Assembly (NCBI RefSeq): GCF_009982895.1
Contig: NZ_WXZL01000006.1
Location: 150,528 to 214,527, forward strand
DNA from: Deinococcus alpinitundrae
GTDB lineage: Bacteria; Deinococcota; Deinococci; Deinococcales; Deinococcaceae
Reading direction: 5' to 3'
Length of the DNA stretch: 64,000 bases
The stretch's first letter is position 1. The number at the start of each line of letters is the position of its first letter. Made by a program: the position numbers and the translations under genes. The notes under the pieces are model-generated. The model saw only the letters and a list, made by a program, of their open reading frames with translations. It was not told the DNA's origin and made no database searches. Positions 57,775 to 64,000 of the stretch are shown in pieces.

Positions 57775-57859
57775 TGGTGCGAGGAAAGGGACTTGAACCC
57801 TCACATCTTTCGATACCAGATCCTAAATCTGGCGCGTCTACCAGTTTCGCCATCCCCGC
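57775..57859 (-). tRNA. tRNA-Leu (anticodon TAG)
   Basis: An 85-nt class II tRNA with a long variable arm. Acceptor GCGGGGA pairs with TCCTCGC (one G-T), the anticodon loop TTTAGGA gives TAG, the T arm has GGTTCAAGTCC, and the 3' CCA is encoded. Confidence 0.95.
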
Positions 57860-57937
57860 GTGTGACTCACCGGCCTAGAGCCGACTTCCGTCAGCACGTG
57901 GGGCTTTTCCGGCGCAGCTCTGGATCCTCTGTGTCGT

Positions 57938-58015
<78 letters not shown>

Positions 58016-58106
58016 GTACTTACCGGACCGGCTCGGTCCAGCTTCCTGCATTTGCTCAAAGCCTGCGCTGTGAGCCTGACTATGCTAAAGAATCACTCCC
58101 CGGGTG

Positions 58107-58676
58107 TCAAGCACCCAGGCCGGAAGTCGGGCCGCCGCCTTCATCTTCCGGCGTTTCCCAGGTCTGCCGGGGGCCCTCTAGGTGGCGCTCTGGCACGTCT
58201 GCCCAGCGGCCCGACACCACTGGCACGAAGCCTGGCGCTTGCCTGCGCCCCGGTCGGGCATACAGGTACACCCAGGCCGGGGCCAGGCCATCAGCCGTCT
58301 GCACGCTGACCCGGACACGCTGGTACAGCGGCGGTGAGAGGTGCAGGCCTTCCAGATCGTCGAGAAAAGGGAGGGCGCGGGGCCAGCTTGCGGCGGTATA
58401 GGTGTAGAGCCAGCCGTGAACCACGCTGCTGGCCTGCGGCTCTTCGAACAGTGCCGGATACCCCTCGGGGCGCAGATCGGCCAGCACCACGCCGCCGAGC
58501 TGGGCCATCTGTGCTTGATATTCGCCGCCTTGCCGGGCGACGCTTTCCCAGCGCTCGCCGGGCATCAAGGTGCCGTAGACGAACACGCTGGTCAGCTCGG
58601 ATGGCCCACTGGATAAGGGTTCACTGGACAGCGAATCGTCCATTGACGGAGCACCGGACTGGAAAGGCGAAGACAT
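58107..58676 (-). CDS. gamma-glutamylcyclotransferase-like (AIG2 fold) protein
   Basis: A 189-residue protein with the YGTL motif VFVYGTLMPGERW and a conserved acidic residue in FLDDLEGLHLSPPLYQRVRV as in GGCT/AIG2 enzymes. It has a Ser-rich N-terminus of about 25 residues and a Pro/Glu-rich tail. TACTCT ends 6 nt before the chosen ATG. The family cleaves gamma-glutamyl peptides such as glutathione derivatives. Confidence 0.85.
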   Translation of the reverse strand: MSSPFQSGAPSMDDSLSSEPLSSGPSELTSVFVYGTLMPGERWESVARQGGEYQAQMAQLGGVVLADLRPEGYPALFEEPQASSVVHGWLYTYTAASWPRALPFLDDLEGLHLSPPLYQRVRVSVQTADGLAPAWVYLYARPGRRQAPGFVPVVSGRWADVPERHLEGPRQTWETPEDEGGGPTSGLGA

Positions 58677-58759
58677 GACTTTAGAGTAAGACATGCGCGG
58701 CGCTGAACTCTGCTTGGAGGTGCGGCGTCCACAGGAGCAAGCGGCATACTTCAGGTCAG

Positions 58760-60049
58760 ATGAACGGCGTGCAGGGCGGCAACTGTCAGACTTGCGCCCA
58801 TTTCTCACCCCCAGGTGGAGCACAGTGGAGCATGTCGCCCATAAAATCCGGTTCGGGCAGGATCAGGCAGGAAGCCAGATGGGTTCTCGGCCTCGCGCTG
58901 GCCCTCGCCGCTGTCGCTGCCGCGCAGGGCACGGCCCCCCAGCTCAGCACGCCGCTGCCTCCCTTGACGTCCCCCACTGGCGAGGCGAGTGCCCCCGCGC
59001 CCAAACCGTTGACTCAGAGTGAGCAAAAGAGTTTGGGCAGCATCTTCACCAAGTCCCGGCCCGGCAGCCTGCGCTTGGAGCAGTGCCCGGTGACCGGAAG
59101 CTGCGAGCCGCCCGACGGCGAGCCTGACGGCCTGGGCAGCGCCTTTGTCATCGAATCGGGCGCGAACGGCACGCTGGCGCTGACGGCCTACCACGTGGTG
59201 TTCGGGGCCAAGAAGCTGGTGGCCGTCACGCTCGACAAGGCCCGCTACCCGGTGACGGTGCTCGGCTACGACGACGGCCACGACGTGGCCCTGCTGAAGA
59301 TCAACGTGCCGACCGGGCGCAACCTCTCGGTGCTGCCGCTGGCCGCCGCCATGCCCAAGGTCGGCCAGAGCGCGCTGGCCATCGGCAACGGCAACGGCGA
59401 CTTCCTGGTGTCAAAGACCGGGCGGCTGACAGCGCTGAACGTGGCGGCCAGCCGAGCCGACTTTCCACCGGGCACGCTCGAACTGACCGCGCCGCTGGTA
59501 CCGGGCGACAGCGGCGGCCCGATTCTCAATGCGCAGGGCGAGGTCATGGGCATCGTGAGCTACATCAGTGCCATGCCCACGCCGTTCGGGATCGCCACCC
59601 GCTCCTCGTATGCCGTGCCGGTCACCAAGAACGCGCCGATTCTGGCCCAGCTCCGGGGTGGGCTCAAGGTGGACGCGCCGGTTATCGGACTGCGCTCGTT
59701 CGGAAATGGGACCATCGCCGATGAATACTTTCCCACGCTGGGCCTGGGCACGATGTCCGGCGTGGTCTTCTCCTCGGTGACCAGAGGCGGCCCCGCCGAC
59801 AAGGCCGGGCTGAGGCCCCTCAAGCCACTCAAAACCGACCAGAACGGCATCCCCACCCGGCTGAGCGGCGACGTGATCACCGCCATCAACGGCGTGCGGA
59901 TTCGTAGCTTCGACGAACTGCTCAGCGCGGTGCGGGCGCGGCAGGTGGGCGACGTGATCAAGCTCAGCGTGGTGCGCGACGGCAAACCGATTCCGGACCT
60001 GAGCCTCAGGCTGGGGCCGCGTACCATCACGGCAGACGAGCAGCCCTGA
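58760..60049 (+). CDS. HtrA-like trypsin-type protease with PDZ domain
   Basis: A 429-residue (or 405, if the ATG at 58832 with GGAG is used) membrane-anchored protease. One membrane helix (WVLGLALALAAVAAA) is followed by a Pro/Ser-rich stretch and a chymotrypsin fold. The triad is His in LTAYHVVFG, Asp in DGHDVALLK and Ser in PGDSGGPIL. A PDZ domain near the C-terminus has GVVFSSVTRGGPADKAGLRP and DVITAINGVRIRSF. The N-terminus MNGVQGGNCQTCAHF is Cys-bearing. It is likely an envelope quality-control protease. Confidence 0.88.
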   Translation: MNGVQGGNCQTCAHFSPPGGAQWSMSPIKSGSGRIRQEARWVLGLALALAAVAAAQGTAPQLSTPLPPLTSPTGEASAPAPKPLTQSEQKSLGSIFTKSRPGSLRLEQCPVTGSCEPPDGEPDGLGSAFVIESGANGTLALTAYHVVFGAKKLVAVTLDKARYPVTVLGYDDGHDVALLKINVPTGRNLSVLPLAAAMPKVGQSALAIGNGNGDFLVSKTGRLTALNVAASRADFPPGTLELTAPLVPGDSGGPILNAQGEVMGIVSYISAMPTPFGIATRSSYAVPVTKNAPILAQLRGGLKVDAPVIGLRSFGNGTIADEYFPTLGLGTMSGVVFSSVTRGGPADKAGLRPLKPLKTDQNGIPTRLSGDVITAINGVRIRSFDELLSAVRARQVGDVIKLSVVRDGKPIPDLSLRLGPRTITADEQP

Positions 60050-60080
60050 GTCCGGCAGGGCCGGAGTCGGTTATGGACGC

Positions 60081-60797
60081 TCAGGAGTGGGCCAGCGGGT
60101 CGTTGACGGCAGGTGTGAAGCCCAGCGACTCATCGCACACCGGACAATGTCCCGGCACCACGCCGCCTGCCGCCAGCGCACCGCAGCTCAGGCAGGCCAC
60201 TGGGTTGCCGTGAACCGTGCCAGCTAGGAGGACACTGGGCGGTTCCAGATCCCAGGGCGGCACGATCGGCAGGCCTAGCGGCGCGCTGCCGGACGGGTGC
60301 GTGAACAGACTGAGCTGGCCATTTTGCTCGAAGTAAGCCCGCTGCACCTCGCCGAGCTGCCGGACACTGTGGTTTCTGAGGGTCTCGCACACGTCCTCGC
60401 GGCTGAGTTTGGCGCGTTCGAGTTCGTCGAGGCGCAGGCAACCGCCGCGCACCAGTTCGCTGGGCCGGCCCTCGATCAGGGTCTCGATGCGCTCGCTGCG
60501 GCGAATCAGGAGCGCCATCGCGTGTTGCAGCCCCACCACCAGGGCCATCACCAGCATGGCGTGCAGCAGCGGCACCTCGGGGTAGAACATCGGGTCGCCC
60601 ACCGCCGAGCCGAGCGCAATGACGATGGCGAACTCGATGGCGCTGAGCTGCGCCAGGCTGCGCCGCCCGGTGGCCCGCAGCAGCATGATTAGCCACACGA
60701 AGACCACCAGTGTTCGGAAGGTGATCTCCAGATAAAACAGGGGCGGCGCGTCGCCCACGAGCAGCCGGACCCAGTCGAAGGGGGCCACGTCGCTCAC
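60081..60797 (-). CDS. DUF421 (YetF-like) membrane protein with zinc ribbon
   Basis: A 238-residue protein with three membrane helices, the DUF421 signature LSAIEFAIVIALGSAVGDPM, then a cytoplasmic domain (SRESERIETLIEGRP region) and a C-terminal zinc-ribbon (CLSCG and CPVC). GTG start overlaps the stop of the upstream small gene. Role unknown; YetF proteins are linked to membrane and stress physiology. Confidence 0.85.
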   Translation of the reverse strand: MSDVAPFDWVRLLVGDAPPLFYLEITFRTLVVFVWLIMLLRATGRRSLAQLSAIEFAIVIALGSAVGDPMFYPEVPLLHAMLVMALVVGLQHAMALLIRRSERIETLIEGRPSELVRGGCLRLDELERAKLSREDVCETLRNHSVRQLGEVQRAYFEQNGQLSLFTHPSGSAPLGLPIVPPWDLEPPSVLLAGTVHGNPVACLSCGALAAGGVVPGHCPVCDESLGFTPAVNDPLAHS

Positions 60798-61009
60798 GGC
60801 TCCGGCCAGTTCCCGTGCAGATCGGCTTCGCTGAGGCCCAGCCCGGCCAGGATCTGAGGGCGGGTCCAGCCGATCAGGCTGCTCAACTCAGACAGGGTCT
60901 GCTCGAAGAGTGGAGCGTTGGCCTGGGCCTCTAGCAGGCCGGATTGCCGCAGGGTGAGCCACAGTGCGTTGCGGCGCTCCAGAAAGGCGCGGGTACTTGG
61001 GGTGGGCAT
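60794..61009 (-). CDS. small helical protein coupled to the DUF421 gene
   Basis: A 71-residue protein with helical segments ([35 protein letters not shown]) and an ending [20 protein letters not shown]. No membrane helix. TAAACT lies 5 nt before ATG 61009. It overlaps the DUF421 gene by 4 bp. Family not recognised; the last helix pair looks like a DNA-binding-type turn but this is weak. Confidence 0.65.
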   Translation of the reverse strand: MPTPSTRAFLERRNALWLTLRQSGLLEAQANAPLFEQTLSELSSLIGWTRPQILAGLGLSEADLHGNWPEP

Positions 61010-61062
61010 GGAGTAGTTTAAGTTCAACGGCGCATGGCGGCATCGGTGCTAAGCTCCCGCAC

Positions 61063-61617
61063 GTGGACAGGCCGCCGATTAACGCTTCCAAAACCGAGTG
61101 GCGCGGCTGGGCCAGGGGGCGCCAAGCCAAGCTGCCGGACGTGTCGCAAGCGGTCTGTCAGCAGCTGCGGGTCTTTCTGCGGTCACAGGGTGCGGCGGTA
61201 GTGCTGGCCTACCGGGCACTGCCGGGTGAGGTCGACGTCTCGGCTCTGGGTGCCGACTTCACCCTGCTGGCCCCGCGTGCCCATTTCCGGCCCACGCCGC
61301 GCCTGACGCTGCACGCCTGGGAGAGCGCCACCGAGCCGAGCCGCTTCGGAGTGCTTCAGCCGCCGCTGGGCACCCCGGAAATCGGTCAGGCTGCGGTGGA
61401 CGCCGTGCTGCTGCCGGGCCTAGCCTTCGACGTGGCGGGCGTGCGCCTGGGCTACGGTGGGGGCTTCTATGACCGGCTGCTGGTGGGCTGGCCAGTGCTG
61501 ACGGTGGGCGTGGTGGCCGGTGCGATGCTGCTGCCTGCGCTGCCGCGTGAGGCCCACGATCTGCCGGTGAAGTGGCTGGCGAGTGAGGCGGGGGTGCACT
61601 CCGCGCGCCGGGCTTGA
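61063..61617 (+). CDS. 5-formyltetrahydrofolate cyclo-ligase
   Basis: A 184-residue enzyme of the 5-FCL family. The P-loop-like motif [13 protein letters not shown] is diagnostic, and the first part ([18 protein letters not shown]) matches the N-terminal RxxxR helix. It converts 5-formyl-THF to methenyl-THF with ATP. GTG follows TAAGCT by 7 nt. The stop codon overlaps the -35 of the tRNA-Lys promoter. Confidence 0.92.
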   Translation: MDRPPINASKTEWRGWARGRQAKLPDVSQAVCQQLRVFLRSQGAAVVLAYRALPGEVDVSALGADFTLLAPRAHFRPTPRLTLHAWESATEPSRFGVLQPPLGTPEIGQAAVDAVLLPGLAFDVAGVRLGYGGGFYDRLLVGWPVLTVGVVAGAMLLPALPREAHDLPVKWLASEAGVHSARRA

Positions 61618-61642
61618 CAGCTTCTGGCCGAGTGCCTATACT
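61614..61642 (+). promoter_or_regulatory. promoter of tRNA-Lys
   Basis: TTGACA (61614-61619), 17 bp, TATACT (61637-61642). The -35 includes the stop of the 5-FCL gene. It is the best match to sigma-70 consensus in the window. Confidence 0.9.
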
Positions 61643-61657
61643 CCCCTTCGCCCTCAA

Positions 61658-61733
<76 letters not shown>

Positions 61734-61738
61734 TACAG

Positions 61739-61768
61739 AACACCGTCCAGCACGGTGTTTTTCTTTTT
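61739..61768 (+). terminator. terminator of tRNA-Lys
   Basis: A 7-8 bp stem ACACCGT/ACGGTGT followed by TTTTCTTTTT. Confidence 0.85.
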
Positions 61769-61948
61769 GGATTCTCTGTTTCCACGCGTCCCGACGCGGC
61801 AAACTTCACTAGCATGTCATTACCGGCTCAAAATGGTCGCCGCAGGCGGGCATGGACATGAATGGCGAAGGCTAAGTCGGTATGCTCCAGCCAGTCACTA
61901 GACTGTTTGGGCTGATTGGTCCCTCTCTGTGCTGATCTGACACCGTCC

Positions 61949-62980
61949 CTATTCCCGCCTCAAGGACTGTGCGCCCTGGAGAGACCGACCCACCACATGG
62001 GCGAAGGTGCGGTCCATCATGCCGACGAGCAGCGCGTGAGGCAGGGTCAGGGCGGCGATGAGGGCCAGGTACAATGCTGTCAGATCGTCAGCGCTATTCA
62101 GGCGCGGCACGCTCCACAGCAACAGGCCGCCGAGCAGCAGCAGCGCGGCCAGGGTGATCGGCGTCAGGTCCAGGGCCAGACGGCACAGCGCCTTGACGCT
62201 GACAGGACGCAGGTGTAGCGGCCCGGAGTTCAGTTCCAGCAACCGTCCCAGATGCCGCCAGGAGTGCCACAGCGTGAAGTACAGGCCTATGGACAGCTCG
62301 GCTGGTACCCGCATGAACACCAGCAGCAGCAGCGCGACCTCGGTCAGCTCGGTCACGGCAGCCCAGCGGCTGACAGAACAGCATAGGGTGTTGACTACTG
62401 AGACGAGCAGCACGGCCACGAAGGCCACAGTCAGACCCTGGAACAAGCTGGCGCTCCACAGCGGCCCCGCCGGAAGCGGTGCGTGGAATGCCCGTGCGGC
62501 GCTGCGGGCCAGGCGTTCATAAGCGTCAGGAAAAGCCAGAAACGGCACGACGATGGGCAGGCTACCGCGCAGCAATAATGTTGCGCCGCTGTGCCAGGTC
62601 CGGGTGCGGCCCAGCTGCCGCTCCAGGAAATCCAGATCGCCATGTCCCCAGTGCAGCGCGGAGGTCAGCAGAAAGCCCCAGTACGCCACTACCGGCCACA
62701 GCGTCCAGAGCTCCAGATACAGCAGCACCACGCCCAGGTAAGCCAGCAAGAACAGCCCGAGCCCCGTCCATCTTCTCGTCAGCCGCCAGCCTTGTCGCAG
62801 CGGCACCAAGTGGTCGAGCGCTCCATGTGGCAGGCCGAACAGCACGGCGCTCAGCAGCAGCGGCACGAGGGCATAGCGCTCTAGTACGGCTGAAAACAGG
62901 CTGAATAGCCAGAGCAGGCCGATCATGGCTGCCCAGGGAACGGCGAACAGAAGCGGGACGGCGAGCCGCTGGTGGGTCAT
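61949..62980 (-). CDS. blh: Brp/Blh-family beta-carotene 15,15'-dioxygenase
   Basis: A 343-residue membrane protein with about ten helices. The conserved His motifs of Blh are readable: GLPHGALDHLV, HWGHGDLDFL, YFTLWHSWRHLGR and LTLPHALLVGMMD. Such proteins cleave beta-carotene into retinal, usually to supply rhodopsins. No rhodopsin gene is in the window; it may lie beyond the right edge. The ATG is chosen for the conserved start; GTG 63031 with an AGAGG site is an alternative start giving 17 more residues. Confidence 0.85.
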   Translation of the reverse strand: MTHQRLAVPLLFAVPWAAMIGLLWLFSLFSAVLERYALVPLLLSAVLFGLPHGALDHLVPLRQGWRLTRRWTGLGLFLLAYLGVVLLYLELWTLWPVVAYWGFLLTSALHWGHGDLDFLERQLGRTRTWHSGATLLLRGSLPIVVPFLAFPDAYERLARSAARAFHAPLPAGPLWSASLFQGLTVAFVAVLLVSVVNTLCCSVSRWAAVTELTEVALLLLVFMRVPAELSIGLYFTLWHSWRHLGRLLELNSGPLHLRPVSVKALCRLALDLTPITLAALLLLGGLLLWSVPRLNSADDLTALYLALIAALTLPHALLVGMMDRTFAHVVGRSLQGAQSLRRE

Positions 62981-63149
62981 GCGTGGTGTGGCTGGGGACG
63001 AGATTAGTTTGGGGGGCTGAAAGTGAGTCACGGCGTACCTCTGGGAGCAGACGGGTGAACGGAAAGAGTGACGAGATGCAGGAGGTGAGTAAGCGTGCCT
63101 CATGCATCTTTCTTTCGAGCAGCCAGAGAAGTTCGTGCCCGAACCGATG

Positions 63150-63184
63150 ACAACGCCGCCCGGATGCTGAGCAGGCGGCGTTGT
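63150..63184. other. 11-bp GC-rich hairpin upstream of blh
   Basis: Arms ACAACGCCGCC (63150-63160) and its complement (63174-63184) form a stem between blh and the small membrane gene. No T-run follows, so it is more likely a processing or stability element than a terminator. Confidence 0.4.
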
Positions 63185-63211
63185 GGCTGAGGTGATCTTG
63201 AATCGGCGCAG

Positions 63212-63448
63212 CTACGCGGTGCGTCCGGCGTCCTGAATGCTCACGATCGAGATGTACGTGATGGTCAGGAGCGCGATGACAGCGTAGATCAGACGCAAAC
63301 CAATCAGGTGCGGCCCCAGAAGATCGCTGCGAAAGTGGTCGAGGGCCAACGCCAAGGCGACGAGCAGCAGCAGTCCCGTCCCCACGAGACCCTGGTGGCG
63401 GCGTACAAAAGCGGACAGGAGCGGAACGGGCCTGGCAAGTTCAGTCAT
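63212..63448 (-). CDS. small membrane protein next to blh
   Basis: A 78-residue protein with two hydrophobic helices (GLVGTGLLLLVALALALD and LIYAVIALLTITYISIVSI). GGGAGACC precedes the ATG. It lies upstream of blh and is transcribed in the same direction, so it may belong to a retinal or rhodopsin unit. The family is not recognised. Confidence 0.65.
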   Translation of the reverse strand: MTELARPVPLLSAFVRRHQGLVGTGLLLLVALALALDHFRSDLLGPHLIGLRLIYAVIALLTITYISIVSIQDAGRTA

Positions 63449-63532
63449 GCGGTCTCCCTGGGAAGGACGGTGTCAGGAAGGGTGAGGACGGCCCATGCTG
63501 TCTCTGGCTGTCCTCACCCGCAAGGGTTATTA

Positions 63533-63902
63533 GAGCATTTGACATAATAGCTTCATGAATACAGCCGGGGTACGTGGGTATAGCTTGGAGCTTCGGACTC
63601 GAATTGTCGCGCTGGTGGTGGGCGGCGCTTCGCCAGACGAAGCGGCACGGCACTTTTCGGTGCATGTCGACACGGTCAAAAGTTACTTGGAGCGGCACCG
63701 CCAGAACACCTTGCACGTTGTGGCCAAGCCGACGGGCCGTCACCGCACGGTGACGGCCCTCCACGAGCAACAACTTCTGGCCCAGCTTGAAACGCACCGG
63801 GACGCCACCCTACAAGAACATGCTGATCTGCTCGAGGCTGCAACAGGATTGAAGATCAGTTACAAAACGGTCGACCGGGTGTTTCGCCGTCACAAGATCA
63901 CC
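63533..63902 (+). mobile_element. IS630-family copy, left part only
   Basis: Starts with the same 18-bp left repeat as the element at 797-1782 and is preceded by TA. It contains the ATG and the HTH-coding part, but differs at many third-codon positions, so it is an older or separately acquired copy. It is interrupted at 63903 by an IS3-like end. Confidence 0.85.
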
Positions 63903-63947
63903 TGGAGTGAACCCAAAACGCAGGACCAGCAGGCAAGTCACTTCTAG
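63555..63947 (+). pseudogene. truncated IS630 transposase, N-terminal frame
   Basis: The first 116 residues match the first frame of the left copy up to HKIT, after which the reading enters the IS3 element and stops at TAG 63945-63947. The DDE half is not in the window. Confidence 0.8.
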
Positions 63948-64000
63948 GTTGGATGATAGCGGGCAGCGAACTCGGCAGGGGGGACATAGCCAAGACTGGA
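63903..64000 (-). mobile_element. IS3-family element, end only
   Basis: The left border TGGAGTGAACCCAAAACGCA resembles IS3/IS150-type inverted repeats (TG..AACCCAAAA). The remainder of the element is outside the window. It has landed inside the second IS630 copy. Confidence 0.75.
63944..64000 (-). CDS. IS3-family transposase, C-terminal end only
   Basis: The last 18 residues, SSLGYVPPAEFAARYHPT, are the conserved C-terminal tail of IS3-family OrfB integrases (HSSLGY-PPAEF). The upstream part lies beyond the right edge. Confidence 0.85.
   Translation of the reverse strand, partial: SSLGYVPPAEFAARYHPT

Noticed and set aside
57668..57853. In-frame N-terminal extension of trigger factor
   Set aside because: It is the translation of the tRNA-Leu gene; the real ATG with GGGAG is at 57667.

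Overview
The window looks like a chromosomal stretch of a Deinococcus species. The evidence is high GC content, the cinA-thpR-recA operon, a ddrC gene (a DNA-damage-response family known only from Deinococcus), recN, tandem DinB-family genes, and an unusually high share of predicted leaderless genes: about two dozen starts have a -10-like hexamer ending only 5-7 nt before the initiation codon. No rRNA, CRISPR array, phage or plasmid backbone was seen. Gene order otherwise looks like ordinary core chromosome broken by a few insertion sequences.

Layout. 1-1.8 kb: end of an App1-type phosphatase gene, then a complete IS630-family element. 1.8-10.2 kb: two coupled DinB genes, then a block of secreted proteins (stalk/copper-amine-oxidase-N-like protein, GH18 chitinase-like lipoprotein, a four-repeat Cys/Trp protein, a beta-trefoil lectin) beside a DesK/LiaS-type histidine kinase, a NarL-type regulator and a GH5-fold protein lacking catalytic residues. 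Three promoters here share the same palindrome at the same distance; this is the best candidate for an undescribed system. 10.2-15.1 kb: cinA-thpR-recA, a GNAT/CDGSH pair and ddrC. 15.1-23.3 kb: a frameshifted secreted protein, a DsbB/DsbA-like pair, a PrcB-type lipoprotein, an MFS transporter, recN, a modular PRC-barrel repeat protein and a 45-residue membrane peptide.

23.5-39.5 kb is mainly metabolic: a P-loop protein coupled to an enolase-superfamily enzyme, tam, ychJ, AEC and MFS transporters, aldo/keto reductase coupled to HemQ, an RNB ribonuclease, a DUF2089-type regulator with two partner proteins, a Gfo/Idh/MocA oxidoreductase, PfpI, a cupin and an SDR with a 19-bp-spacer promoter. 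39.5-47.5 kb: a GNAT pseudogene split by an IS1-like element, then an ECF sigma / anti-sigma / RseB-like / DUF1800 / DUF1501 / cytochrome-like gene row and an APH(3')-like kinase. 47.5-64 kb: an S8 protease, an OmpR-type two-component pair, folC, purEK, tig, three tRNAs (Leu, His, Lys), a gamma-glutamylcyclotransferase-like protein, an HtrA-like protease, a DUF421 protein, 5-formyl-THF cyclo-ligase and a Brp/Blh carotene-cleaving enzyme. The window ends in a second IS630 copy interrupted by an IS3-type element.

Many adjacent genes overlap by 4 bp (ATGA or GTGA), which indicates translational coupling: dinB-dinB, cinA-thpR-recA, regulator-GH5, CDGSH-GNAT, P-loop-enolase, AKR-HemQ, sigma-anti-sigma-RseB, purE-purK and the DUF421 pair. 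All family names come from reading motifs by eye; no database search was run.
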